This document shows, piece by piece, positions 18,882-27,720 of a DNA stretch of 64,000 nucleotides (positions are counted from its first letter, which is position 1; the number at the start of each line of letters is the position of its first letter). The stretch lies in contig NZ_FMZH01000004.1 of NCBI RefSeq assembly GCF_900101435.1, positions 312,615-376,614 of the forward strand. The letters run 5' to 3'. This DNA comes from Pedobacter soli (GTDB taxonomy: Bacteria; Bacteroidota; Bacteroidia; Sphingobacteriales; Sphingobacteriaceae). Under the pieces are notes generated by a model that was not told the origin of the DNA, made no database searches, and worked only from the letters and a program-made list of their open reading frames with translations. Made by a program: the position numbers and the translations under genes.

Positions 18882-19742
18882 ATGATGAAAGAAAGTGATT
18901 TGGTAACGACTAATAAACTGTTACTTGATATTATAAAAACCAACCTGAAAGGCGAGGGATTAAGCTGGCTGGGGGCCTGGGAAACAACTCCTGATCAGAT
19001 AAATAGCATTGGAAAGACCTTTGTAATGGCACCGCGCAAAACCGGTAAAGCCATTGTTCAGCTTTCTGATTCGCAGTTGGCAGCACTTAATGAAGCAGAC
19101 CTGACTTACATTGCCCAATGGAGCATCGACAGGCTTTGCCGGGTTTGGTTATTGAGTAATTTACCAGCTACCGATCAGGACAAGTTATATAAGGCTATCA
19201 GTCAGTTATGCTTATCGGCAGAAATGAACGAAGCTGTGGCTTTGTATTCGGCACTTCCGTTTTTACCCTTTCCTGAAATCTGGGCCCTACGTTGTGCAGA
19301 AGGAATCAGGAGTAATATCGGGTCGGTATTGGAAGCCATTATGGAAAATAACCCATACCCGGCGCAGTACCTTGATGAAGCCGCCTGGAACCAGCTGGTA
19401 TTAAAAGCGTTTTTTACCGAAAAAAGTATTAACGTCATTGTGGGGTTAGATGAACGTGCAAATTTAGCATTGGCACTAACTTTAACTGATTATGCTAAAG
19501 AACGTTGGGCTGCCGGACGTAAAGTAAATCCACAATTATGGCGCCTTGTTGGCAAGTTTACCAACAGCGAAATTTTTGAGGTATTGAAAACCGGTTTACA
19601 ACATTACGATCAGGTAGAACAACGCGCTATTGCACTGGCAGTTGCAGGTTCAGATTATCAACCGGCAAAAGACTATATCAATACTTTCCCTGAGCTTAAA
19701 AACGTTTTAACAACAAACAGTTTAAGCTGGGACCAATTTTAA
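18882..19742 (+). CDS. eboA: EboA domain protein
   Basis: This 286-aa cytoplasmic protein is largely helical and carries no catalytic motif I can name. Identification as EboA rests mainly on its place at the head of an intact eboB-F series and on segments such as FVMAPRKTGKAIVQL (about 46-60) and ALFLPFPEIWALRCAEGIRSN-like sequence near 123-145. The family has no assigned activity. ATG 18882 is chosen; an adjacent GTG (18879) and ATG (18885) are alternatives. A TAnnTTTG-like box at 18872-18879 is too close to the start to be a normal promoter. Confidence 0.85.
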   Translation: MMKESDLVTTNKLLLDIIKTNLKGEGLSWLGAWETTPDQINSIGKTFVMAPRKTGKAIVQLSDSQLAALNEADLTYIAQWSIDRLCRVWLLSNLPATDQDKLYKAISQLCLSAEMNEAVALYSALPFLPFPEIWALRCAEGIRSNIGSVLEAIMENNPYPAQYLDEAAWNQLVLKAFFTEKSINVIVGLDERANLALALTLTDYAKERWAAGRKVNPQLWRLVGKFTNSEIFEVLKTGLQHYDQVEQRAIALAVAGSDYQPAKDYINTFPELKNVLTTNSLSWDQF

Positions 19743-19768
19743 CCAAACCAAGAAAAATATAACTAAAT

Positions 19769-20755
19769 ATGTGTTGCAGTAATTCAATTGAAAGAGATAA
19801 AGCGATGATGGGAGCGCCTGAAGCGTTTGATATTAGTGTGGTAAGTGGCATGAAATTCTTTGATCCACATGTTCACATGACTTCGAGAACTACCGACGAT
19901 TACCAGGCCATGGCCGATGCAGGTGTAGTAGCCTTGATAGAACCAGCTTTTTGGCTGGGTCAACCCCGTACCGGCTTAGACAGTTTTAGAGATTACTATA
20001 GCAGTTTAATTGGCTGGGAAAGATTCCGTTCATCGCAATTTGGGATAAAACATTACTGTACCATTGGTTTAAACTCAAGGGAAGCCAATAACGAAAGCCT
20101 GGCCGAACAGGTGATGGAGATTTTACCTTTGTTTATTTATAAAGAAGGGGTAGTAGGGATTGGCGAAATCGGCTTCGACGACCAAACCGCTGCCGAAGAA
20201 AAATATTACCGCGCACAACTAGAGCTGGCTAAAGAAGCAGGACTTCCGGTGCAAATTCATACACCGCACCGCGATAAGAAAAAAGGTACGCAGCGCAGTA
20301 TGGATATTGCCATAGAGCATGGCCTCGATCCTTACAGTGTTATTGTTGATCACAACAATGAAGAAACGGTAAAAGAGGTTTTAGACAGAGGCTTTTTTGC
20401 CGCCTTTACCATTTATCCTTTTACCAAAATGGGTAACGAGCGGATGGTAGAAATTGTAAAACAATACGGTCCTGAACGTATTATGGTTAATTCTGCAGCC
20501 GACTGGGGCATTAGCGACCCATTGGCCGTGCCCAAAACAGCAGCCTTAATGAAAATACATGGTTTAAGCAACGAGGCGATTGAACTGGTAACTTACCGTA
20601 ATGCCATTACTGCATTTGCGCAAAGCGGACAAATTGATGAAGCTGATTTTAACACTCCACAAAATATCGATCAATCGGTAAAGTTTGAAGGTAACACCAT
20701 TTTACGTGGTGGCCAACAGCCGCGTGCCGATAAATCGTCAATGATTATTAGTTAA
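19769..20755 (+). CDS. eboB: EboB, TatD-like metal-dependent hydrolase
   Basis: This 328-aa amidohydrolase-fold protein of the TatD group keeps the expected metal ligands: H34 and H36 (FDPHVHM), E133 (GIGEIGFD), H164 (IHTPHRDKKKG), H195 (IVDHNNEE) and D245 (NSAADWG). It should be a cytoplasmic hydrolase acting on the ebo metabolite or its precursor; the substrate is unknown. The first 27 residues (MCCSNSIERD onwards) precede the usual family start; MKFFDPHVHM at 19850 is an alternative start. It lies 26 bp after eboA and 5 bp before eboC. Confidence 0.9.
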   Translation: MCCSNSIERDKAMMGAPEAFDISVVSGMKFFDPHVHMTSRTTDDYQAMADAGVVALIEPAFWLGQPRTGLDSFRDYYSSLIGWERFRSSQFGIKHYCTIGLNSREANNESLAEQVMEILPLFIYKEGVVGIGEIGFDDQTAAEEKYYRAQLELAKEAGLPVQIHTPHRDKKKGTQRSMDIAIEHGLDPYSVIVDHNNEETVKEVLDRGFFAAFTIYPFTKMGNERMVEIVKQYGPERIMVNSAADWGISDPLAVPKTAALMKIHGLSNEAIELVTYRNAITAFAQSGQIDEADFNTPQNIDQSVKFEGNTILRGGQQPRADKSSMIIS

Positions 20756-20760
20756 TTACC

Positions 20761-21645
20761 TTGAAGAAAATAATTGTTTACCTGCGCATCATGCGCCCCG
20801 CTAACGTGGTTACTTCGGTAGCCGATATTTTAGCGGGAATTGCTATTTCTGGTATTTTAACTGCGGGTTTTGCGATTCCGTGGTTATCTGTTTTTTATTT
20901 GTGCGTATCTACCGCCTGCCTGTATGCGGGAGGTATTGTTTTTAACGATGTTTTTGATGCTGAGCTTGATAAAATAGAACGTCCGGAGCGTGCCATCCCA
21001 AATGGTATCATTAGCTTGCAAAACGCAGCACTTTTAGGTAGCTTGTTATTACTGGCTGCAATTGGCCTGGCATTTTTAAACAGTACAGCATCAGGCACAC
21101 TGGCCATTTTGGTGGCCATATTTGCGCTGCTTTACAATAAATTTGGCAAACACCATTCGTTTTTTGGTCCTTTAAACATGGGCCTATGCCGCGGTTTTAA
21201 CCTCTTACTGGGCTTAAGCATTGTGCCCGAAATGTTGTACAGCCATTATTATCTGGCTGTTATTCCGGTAATTTATATTTTCTCTATCACCATGACCAGC
21301 CGTGGCGAAGTACATGGTGGTACAGCTAAAAATTTATACCTGGCCGCTTTACTTTACGGCATTGTTATTTGCGCCATTGCTTATTTTGCTTTTATTAACG
21401 ACAGATTATTATGGTCGCTGTTGTTTCTACTGCCCTTTACCTTTATGATTTTTAAACCATTGTTAAAAGCCATTAAGCAACCTGTGGGTAAAAACATTGG
21501 CGCAGCTGTTAAAGCCGGGGTAATATCGTTAATTTTGATGGATGCAGCCTGGGCAGTAACTTTTGATGCACTGATCCTTGCTTTTGTGATTGCGGCTTTG
21601 TTGCCCGTTTCTATGGGGCTCTCTAAACTTTTCGCCGTAACCTGA
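20761..21645 (+). CDS. eboC: EboC, UbiA-like prenyltransferase
   Basis: This 294-aa multi-pass membrane protein belongs to the UbiA superfamily. The first Asp-rich motif is intact: N62 D63 xx D66 xxx D70, followed by ERPERAIPNG. About eight or nine membrane helices follow. UbiA enzymes transfer prenyl groups to aromatic or polar acceptors; the EboC acceptor is unknown. The gene begins with TTG at 20761, only 5 bp after the eboB stop. The TTG start is preferred to ATG 20791 because it keeps the segment VYLRIMRPANVV typical of UbiA N-termini. A rare start in a coupled position may lower its translation. Confidence 0.9.
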   Translation: MKKIIVYLRIMRPANVVTSVADILAGIAISGILTAGFAIPWLSVFYLCVSTACLYAGGIVFNDVFDAELDKIERPERAIPNGIISLQNAALLGSLLLLAAIGLAFLNSTASGTLAILVAIFALLYNKFGKHHSFFGPLNMGLCRGFNLLLGLSIVPEMLYSHYYLAVIPVIYIFSITMTSRGEVHGGTAKNLYLAALLYGIVICAIAYFAFINDRLLWSLLFLLPFTFMIFKPLLKAIKQPVGKNIGAAVKAGVISLILMDAAWAVTFDALILAFVIAALLPVSMGLSKLFAVT

Positions 21646-21672
21646 TCCGATTTAAACTGAAATCCAATTATT

Positions 21673-22848
21673 ATGGAACATTTACAACAATCATTTACTG
21701 TACAGTACAATTATAATGTTTTCTTTACCTCAGCACTTTTTGCTGTTGATAACACCCTTTTTAGCGATTTTCTGCGTCAGCTTAACCCTGCTGTAACCAT
21801 AAAAAAGATTCTTTTTATAATTGATGAAGGGGTAGCAGAAGCGCATACCGGTTTAACTTCTGAAATAAAGAAATACTTTAGTCAATACAGTCAAACGCAA
21901 TTGGTTCAGGACATTATTGTAATTCCTGGTGGCGAATTGGTGAAGAATGATACCCAATATCTTGACCGCGTTTTGGAGGCCATTAATACCCATGGTATCG
22001 ACAGGCATTCTTTCGTGGCGGCTATTGGCGGTGGTGCCGTGCTTGATATGGTAGGCTATGCTGCTACCATTGCGCACAGGGGCATTAAACACATCCGTAT
22101 ACCCAGTACTGTGCTTTCGCAAAATGATTCGGGTGTAGGTGTAAAAAACGGAATCAACTATTTCAATAAGAAAAACTTTCTGGGCACATTTTCGCCCCCT
22201 GTTGCGGTGTTTAACGATGAGTTGTTGTTGAACAGCCTGTCTGACCGCGATTGGCGTTCTGGTATTGCGGAGGCGATTAAAGTGGCATTGATTAAAGATC
22301 TGGAGTTTTTTGAGTGGCTGGAGACTAATGCTACTGCACTGGCCAACCGCGACAGGGAAGCCATGAATTACCAGATCTGGAAATGTGCGAAGTTACACCT
22401 GGAGCACATCCGCAGTGCCGATCCTTTTGAAAACGGATCTGCACGTCCGCTTGATTTTGGCCATTGGAGCGCACATAAACTCGAGTATTTAACCAATTTC
22501 GAAATCAGACATGGCGAAGCCGTGGCCATGGGCATTGCTTTAGATACGGTTTATTCGAACCTATCCGGAAGAATTAGTGCTGCAGATGCCCAAAGGGTTA
22601 TCGCTGTAATCCAGGCATTGGGCTTTGAATTAACGCATCCTTTACTTCAGGTAAATGGAGCTAATAGTCCTATTTTACAGGGGCTAGAAGAATTTAGAGA
22701 ACATCTTGGTGGTCAGTTAACAATCACGCTGCTTACTGCTTTGGGTAAAGGCGAAGAAGTTCACGAGATAGATGCCAGCATATTAAAACAGGCTGCTGAA
22801 TTGCTCCAGAATCAAGCGGCTCAACATTCAACTACTACCGTACTATGA
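21673..22848 (+). CDS. eboD: EboD, 3-dehydroquinate-synthase-like sugar phosphate cyclase
   Basis: This 391-aa protein belongs to the dehydroquinate synthase/sugar phosphate cyclase superfamily. NAD- and substrate-binding signatures are present: GGGAVLDMVGYAA (119-131), STVLSQNDSGVGVKNG (145-160) and KNFLGTFSPP (167-176). Zinc ligands E200 (AEAIK), H264/H268 (FGHWSAHKLE) and H280 (IRHGEAVAMG) are retained, so it is probably an active cyclase. The product is unknown but is unlikely to be ordinary dehydroquinate, given its operon. It overlaps eboE by 4 bp (ATGA), showing translational coupling. Confidence 0.9.
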   Translation: MEHLQQSFTVQYNYNVFFTSALFAVDNTLFSDFLRQLNPAVTIKKILFIIDEGVAEAHTGLTSEIKKYFSQYSQTQLVQDIIVIPGGELVKNDTQYLDRVLEAINTHGIDRHSFVAAIGGGAVLDMVGYAATIAHRGIKHIRIPSTVLSQNDSGVGVKNGINYFNKKNFLGTFSPPVAVFNDELLLNSLSDRDWRSGIAEAIKVALIKDLEFFEWLETNATALANRDREAMNYQIWKCAKLHLEHIRSADPFENGSARPLDFGHWSAHKLEYLTNFEIRHGEAVAMGIALDTVYSNLSGRISAADAQRVIAVIQALGFELTHPLLQVNGANSPILQGLEEFREHLGGQLTITLLTALGKGEEVHEIDASILKQAAELLQNQAAQHSTTTVL

Positions 22849-24056
22849 AATTAAATTCAGGTCATTTAACCTTTTGTACCAATATATATGCCGGCGAAAG
22901 CTGGTCAGCACATTTTGCCGTACTTAAAGATAGTTTTCCGAAATTAAAGACAGCTTTATCGCCCAACGAAGCTATGGGAATTGGTTTACGCCTTTCTAAT
23001 CTGGCCAGTATCGAATTGTTTGAAGCAGCGCATTTAACTGAATTTAAGCAATGGCTGGATGCCGAAGGGGGCTATGTTTTTACGATGAATGGCTTTCCTT
23101 ACGGAGGCTTTCACCATTCCCGGGTTAAAGATCAGGTACATGCACCCGACTGGACCACAACAGAACGTTTGGATTATACCATCCGCCTGGCTGAAATATT
23201 AGCACAGCTGGTGCCGGATCATATGGATGCTGGTATTTCTACCTCGCCATTAAGCTATAAACCCTGGTTTGAAGATGCTGCTGATAGAAAAGCAGCCACC
23301 GTTAAAGCAACGACTCATGTTTTGGCTGTAGCCGAAGCACTGCATAAAATATACCTGAACAGCGGTAAACTCATTCACCTCGATATTGAACCCGAGCCAG
23401 ATGGCTTTCTCGAATCAGGACCTGAATTTATTGACTGGTATGAAAATGAACTTCTACCTTTAGGAAAAACTACCTGGGCAGCAGATTTAGGTTTTACTGC
23501 CGAAAAGGCCGAAGAAATTATCAAAACACATATTAACCTGTGTTACGATGTTTGCCATTTTGCGATCGGTTACGAACCACATGCTGCCATTGTGCAAGAG
23601 CTGCAAGAGAAAGGCATTAAGGTGGGTAAAATCCAGATCAGCGCAGCTTTAAAGGCTAAATTACCGGAAACCAGAGCCGATAGAAAGGCGGTATTGGATG
23701 CACTTGCCGGGTTTGACGAGCCGGTTTACCTGCATCAGGTTATTGCACAGCAGAAAGATGGCGCTTTAATTCGCTATCCTGATCTTTCGAACGCATTGGC
23801 TGATGCCGAAAGGCCAGATGTACAGGAATGGCGCGCACATTTCCATGTGCCGATCTTTGTGGAGGATATGGGCCTGATCCAATCTACCCAGTCGGATATT
23901 CGAACGGTATTGGAACTACAAAAAAACAATCCTTTTACCAATCACCTCGAAGTTGAGACCTATACCTGGGAAGTGCTGCCAGCTCAATTGAAAGCACCAC
24001 TAAACGAATCCATCATCCGCGAACTGGATTGGGTAAAAAATACATTAGCACAGTAA
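22845..24056 (+). CDS. eboE: EboE, metabolite traffic protein (TIM-barrel)
   Basis: This 403-aa cytoplasmic protein looks like a sugar-isomerase/epimerase type TIM barrel. Conserved segments include FTMNGFPYGGFHHSRVKDQV (about 78-97), IHLDIEPEPDGFLE (about 176-189), NLCYDVCHFAIGYEPH (about 229-244) and the acidic/His-rich VYLHQV. Such residues suggest a divalent-metal site. It is known by name as metabolite traffic protein EboE, but no reaction is established. Start and the 4-bp overlap with eboD are clear, and eboF follows after 3 bp. Confidence 0.9.
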   Translation: MKLNSGHLTFCTNIYAGESWSAHFAVLKDSFPKLKTALSPNEAMGIGLRLSNLASIELFEAAHLTEFKQWLDAEGGYVFTMNGFPYGGFHHSRVKDQVHAPDWTTTERLDYTIRLAEILAQLVPDHMDAGISTSPLSYKPWFEDAADRKAATVKATTHVLAVAEALHKIYLNSGKLIHLDIEPEPDGFLESGPEFIDWYENELLPLGKTTWAADLGFTAEKAEEIIKTHINLCYDVCHFAIGYEPHAAIVQELQEKGIKVGKIQISAALKAKLPETRADRKAVLDALAGFDEPVYLHQVIAQQKDGALIRYPDLSNALADAERPDVQEWRAHFHVPIFVEDMGLIQSTQSDIRTVLELQKNNPFTNHLEVETYTWEVLPAQLKAPLNESIIRELDWVKNTLAQ

Positions 24057-24059
24057 ATC

Positions 24060-25409
24060 ATGCATAAAACAGTTGTAATTGATATTGTAGGCTTATCTAA
24101 GTCGGTTATAGGCGCAAATACACCTTTCCTCCAAAAATATATTGCCGAAAAGCACTTAACAACCGTTGCGCCTTTGCTGCCTGCGGTTACTACTGCGGCA
24201 CAATCGGCTTATTTAACCGGAAAATATCCTTCGGAGAATGGTATTGTTGGTAATGGCTGGTATGATCATGCAGAATGCGAAGTAAAGTTCTGGAAACAAT
24301 CGAACAAGCTGGTACAGGGCGACAAGATTTGGGATAAAGCCAAACAGCAAGACCCCAATTTTACTTGTGCAAACATGTTCTGGTGGTACAATATGTATTC
24401 GACTGTTGATTATTCGGTAACTCCACGTCCCAATTACCTGGCCGATGGACGTAAGCTACCCGATTGTTATTCGCAACCAGCCGAGCTTAGAGATGACTTA
24501 CAAACTAAACTGGGCCAGTTCCCACTATTTCAGTTCTGGGGACCGGGAGCCAACATTAAATCGACCAGATGGATTGCTGATGCAGCTATTGAAACTGAAA
24601 AGCTCCATAACCCAACACTGAGCCTGATTTATCTGCCGCACCTCGATTATTGCTTACAGAAATTTGGTCCCGATGAAACAAAAATTGGAGCTGAATTACA
24701 GGAAATAGATCAGGTAGTTGCAGATTTGGTTGCGTTTTACGAAGGCAGAGGCGCGCGTGTAATTTTACTTTCCGAATATGGTATCGCGCCGGTTAACAAT
24801 CCGATTCATCTTAATCGTTTGTTCAGGGAAAATGGCCTGATCCAAATCCGCGAAGAGCGTGGTTTAGAATTGCTTGATGCAGGTGCTTCAAAAGCGTTTG
24901 TGGTAGCTGATCACCAGATTGCACATGTTTACATTAACGATAAATCGGTTACCGAAAAAGTAAAAACCTTGCTTAAAACCGTTCCGGGCATCGAACTCAC
25001 ATTGGATAAAAACGAACAGGAGGCACACCACATTAACCACGAACGTTCTGGCGATTTGGTATTGATGGCTGATGAAAATAGCTGGTTTACCTATTATTTC
25101 TGGTTAGATGATGCCAAAGCTCCCGATTATGCCAGGGTAGTAGATATCCATAAAAAACCAGGTTACGATCCGGTTGAAATGTTTATGACCTCTAAGCTAA
25201 GGGCCGGATATAAATTGCTGCGAAAAAAAGCAGGCTTCAGGTATGTGATGGATGTAATTCCGCTGGATGCCACTTTAATTAAAGGCTCGCACGGAAGGAT
25301 TAACACCAAAGAAGAATTTAAGCCAATATTGGTAACTGCTAATAAAATAGATAAAGCTTTAACGCCGGTAGATGTTTATCAGGTGATTTGGGATAGTTTG
25401 ACTTTGTAG
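24060..25409 (+). CDS. eboF: EboF, alkaline-phosphatase-superfamily phosphodiesterase/pyrophosphatase
   Basis: This 449-aa protein has the nucleotide pyrophosphatase/phosphodiesterase fold: a metal Asp in VVIDIVGL (D8), the Thr nucleophile region PAVTTAAQSAYLTG (41-54), YPSENGIVGNGW (57-68), LSEYGIAPV, and late metal His residues in SHGRIN. There is no signal peptide, unlike the related enzyme at 25546, so it should act in the cytoplasm on a phosphorylated or pyrophosphorylated intermediate. It is the last gene of the ebo run and is followed by an inverted heptad-repeat array that probably ends the transcript. Confidence 0.9.
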   Translation: MHKTVVIDIVGLSKSVIGANTPFLQKYIAEKHLTTVAPLLPAVTTAAQSAYLTGKYPSENGIVGNGWYDHAECEVKFWKQSNKLVQGDKIWDKAKQQDPNFTCANMFWWYNMYSTVDYSVTPRPNYLADGRKLPDCYSQPAELRDDLQTKLGQFPLFQFWGPGANIKSTRWIADAAIETEKLHNPTLSLIYLPHLDYCLQKFGPDETKIGAELQEIDQVVADLVAFYEGRGARVILLSEYGIAPVNNPIHLNRLFRENGLIQIREERGLELLDAGASKAFVVADHQIAHVYINDKSVTEKVKTLLKTVPGIELTLDKNEQEAHHINHERSGDLVLMADENSWFTYYFWLDDAKAPDYARVVDIHKKPGYDPVEMFMTSKLRAGYKLLRKKAGFRYVMDVIPLDATLIKGSHGRINTKEEFKPILVTANKIDKALTPVDVYQVIWDSLTL

Positions 25410-25436
25410 GGAGTTATTAGTAGCAAGTAGTATTGG

Positions 25437-25537
25437 GTATCGAGTAGCAAGTAGCAAGTAGTAAGTATCGAGTAGTAAGTATCGAGTAGCAAGTATTGAC
25501 GATCGGCTAGACTGTCTTGATACTTGATACTCGATGC
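25437..25537. repeat. Heptad tandem repeat with inverted partner array
   Basis: Nine consecutive 7-bp units run from 25437 to 25499 (GTATCGA, GTAGCAA x2, GTAGTAA, GTATCGA, GTAGTAA, GTATCGA, GTAGCAA, GTATTGA). After 17 bp, three units in opposite orientation follow at 25517-25537 (TTGATAC x2, TCGATGC). The two arrays can fold into a long imperfect hairpin between the convergent 3' ends of eboF and the phosphatase gene, so it may also act as a bidirectional terminator. Confidence 0.85.
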
Positions 25538-25545
25538 TTTTTTTC

Positions 25546-26784
25546 TTAGTTAACACTAACCCACTTGTTCAGGCTATTATCAGCACCTTCTACAATAATT
25601 TTATAAAAGGTAGCCGGGTAATCTTTTAAATCGGCAAAATAGTGCTGTTGGTTCAGATCTACAGTTGCCAGCAAATGGTAATTGTCTTTTCCGCCGGTTT
25701 TGAAATCGTTAGTGGTAGCAAGCCAGATTTTTACTTTACCATTTTTTTCGAGTGCTTTCCAGGTAATATCGAGGTGTTTCTGTATAGGGTTGACTTTGAG
25801 GTTAGCTAAAGACACTGGCCCAATAAACGGTGTGCCATCAATTTCCTGCGAAACACTTTCAGGAAGTTTCACTTTTAAATAACGGGCTATAGATGGCATA
25901 ATGTCTACAACGCCCAAATCGAAGTACTGCGCATATGTATTCAGGTTTTTATAATTGCTTACCATCCAGGTAGCTCTTTGCCTGTCTGATTGCCCGCCGT
26001 GACCGCGGCCTGTTTTTTCATCTCGACCATGATCGGTAGTAATGATAATCAACCAATCTTCTTTAAATTTCTGTTCGCGATATTGGATAGCATCCCAGAT
26101 TTTTCCTACCTGTACATCAAGCATGGCAATGGCATTATAAAATTCTGGACTGTCGCCATAGCGGTGTCCCATATCGTCTGTGTATTCGAGGTAAATCCAC
26201 GATAGGTCTGGGGCATTGTTTTGCAGAGTATTGGCAGCCTTTTTAATCACTTCTTCATCAATCTGATGCATGTAAGCCGATTTTTTGTCGTGCTTAAAGT
26301 GTACGGTATCCAGTTCGTAACCATCAAAAGCATAATCGGGTTTAAAGTTACCGGTTCCAGCCAGTCCATCGCCCAGTAGTTTGGTCCGGTTATCCGTCCA
26401 GCTCGAAAAAATAGCTGTTTTTTTCTCAGGATATTGATCTTTAAACAATTTAAAGATATGCTGGTAATTGTAATTAGGCGCTTTAATGTCGTTATCCGGA
26501 ACGTTGTGCTTATTAACCCAGGTACCGGTAAGTAAACTGTTGTAACCTACGGCCGAGATGGTTGGTGTTTCGTTATAGGTGCCTTTATCGCCACCCACAT
26601 GCATGCGTGAGTAAGAACCCGCCGTGATGATTTTCTTAAAATTAGGCAGGTTTTCACGTTCCATCACATCTGCAGGTATGCCATCTGCGATAATGTAAAC
26701 CACTTTTTGCTGGCGTTGTTGTGCCTGCAAAATAGCCGGTAAACCTATACAGGTAGTCAAAATAGCAATTTTTAATAGCTTCAT
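25546..26784 (-). CDS. Exported alkaline-phosphatase-superfamily phosphodiesterase
   Basis: This 412-aa precursor has a signal peptide (about 1-21, ending LQAQ). The nucleotide pyrophosphatase/phosphodiesterase fold is shown by IIADGIP (D34), the Thr nucleophile region NETPTISAVGYNSLLTG (71-87) and TTDHGRDEKTGRGHGG with metal Asp and His. A short C-terminal beta-rich domain (about 315-412) follows. It should cleave phosphate mono- or diesters in the periplasm or at the surface. It is last of four genes with a metallophosphoesterase, SusD and SusC, 12 bp after the first of these, suggesting use of an organophosphate. Confidence 0.87.
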   Translation of the reverse strand: MKLLKIAILTTCIGLPAILQAQQRQQKVVYIIADGIPADVMERENLPNFKKIITAGSYSRMHVGGDKGTYNETPTISAVGYNSLLTGTWVNKHNVPDNDIKAPNYNYQHIFKLFKDQYPEKKTAIFSSWTDNRTKLLGDGLAGTGNFKPDYAFDGYELDTVHFKHDKKSAYMHQIDEEVIKKAANTLQNNAPDLSWIYLEYTDDMGHRYGDSPEFYNAIAMLDVQVGKIWDAIQYREQKFKEDWLIIITTDHGRDEKTGRGHGGQSDRQRATWMVSNYKNLNTYAQYFDLGVVDIMPSIARYLKVKLPESVSQEIDGTPFIGPVSLANLKVNPIQKHLDITWKALEKNGKVKIWLATTNDFKTGGKDNYHLLATVDLNQQHYFADLKDYPATFYKIIVEGADNSLNKWVSVN

Positions 26785-26796
26785 TTTTGGTTAGGT

Positions 26797-27717
26797 CTAA
26801 AAAGTGTGCGGATAATAAGTGTTTTCTACAGTTCCATCAGTATATAGCTTTAATATAGCATATCCCGGCGGGGTTTCGAGATAATAACCTGTTCCGGCCG
26901 ATTCTGCATCGCCTTTGCCCCACCAAAAACCGCTCATGGCGCCATTACAACAATAAAGCACGCCATTATAGGTGGTATGATCAGATAGGTGGTTATGGCC
27001 ACTTAAACAGATTTTTACCTTATCACGATGCTTGTAAAACAAATCTTTTAGTTTTTTAGCATCCGAATGGCCACCACCAACCAATACCTGCGTAGTACCC
27101 AGGATGGGGTAGTGCGACATGATTACCGTAGGCGTAGCCGCAGGTAATTTTTCCAATTCCTGTTCCAGCCACTTATACTGTTCTTCATCCAACGATATTT
27201 TACTGTTATTGCCATCTAAAATGATAAAGTGCCAGTTCTTTTTCGAAAAGCTATAATAACGGTTCGGGATTTTTAAGCGCTTAACTACATAATCTTTACC
27301 GTACATTTCATCAGTTTTTTCAGGCGCTTTCCACCAGGGATCGTGATTGCCTATGCAGCTGTATATCTCGTGCTTGCCAATTTGTTTAAGGCAATCGTCC
27401 CAAATGGCCCATTGTTCGGTAACCTGGTTACGTACTACATTGTCATACGAAGCATCGTTAATCGAATCTCCACCGTTTAAGAAAAAATCTGGCTTATGCT
27501 GGTCAATAACCTGTTTCAAGCAGTTTTTAAAACGTTCAGGGGCATTGTCGCCAGGGCGGATGTGTACATCAGTAATGTGCGCCACGGTTAAGGCCAGTTT
27601 TTTATTTTTGTTATGATCTGCTGCTTCAGCTGTAGCTAAAGCAGGAAGACTGCCGGTTGCTAAAGCACCGGCAGTCAATCCTACAGTTTTTAATAATGTT
27701 CTTCTTTTGATATCCAT
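26797..27717 (-). CDS. Tat-exported calcineurin-like metallophosphoesterase
   Basis: This 306-aa protein begins with a twin-arginine signal (MDIKRRTLLKTVGLTAG, then a hydrophobic stretch to about residue 32), implying folded export to the periplasm. Metal-binding motifs of the calcineurin-like family appear in order: HITDVHIRPGD (D-x-H), NGGDSIND (GGD), GNHDPW (GNHD), SHYPI and SGHNHLSD (GHNH). It should hydrolyse a phosphoester with a dinuclear metal centre. It lies 3 bp after susD and 12 bp before the phosphodiesterase, so it belongs to this uptake-and-cleavage operon. Confidence 0.9.
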   Translation of the reverse strand: MDIKRRTLLKTVGLTAGALATGSLPALATAEAADHNKNKKLALTVAHITDVHIRPGDNAPERFKNCLKQVIDQHKPDFFLNGGDSINDASYDNVVRNQVTEQWAIWDDCLKQIGKHEIYSCIGNHDPWWKAPEKTDEMYGKDYVVKRLKIPNRYYSFSKKNWHFIILDGNNSKISLDEEQYKWLEQELEKLPAATPTVIMSHYPILGTTQVLVGGGHSDAKKLKDLFYKHRDKVKICLSGHNHLSDHTTYNGVLYCCNGAMSGFWWGKGDAESAGTGYYLETPPGYAILKLYTDGTVENTYYPHTF

Positions 27718-27720
27718 GGT

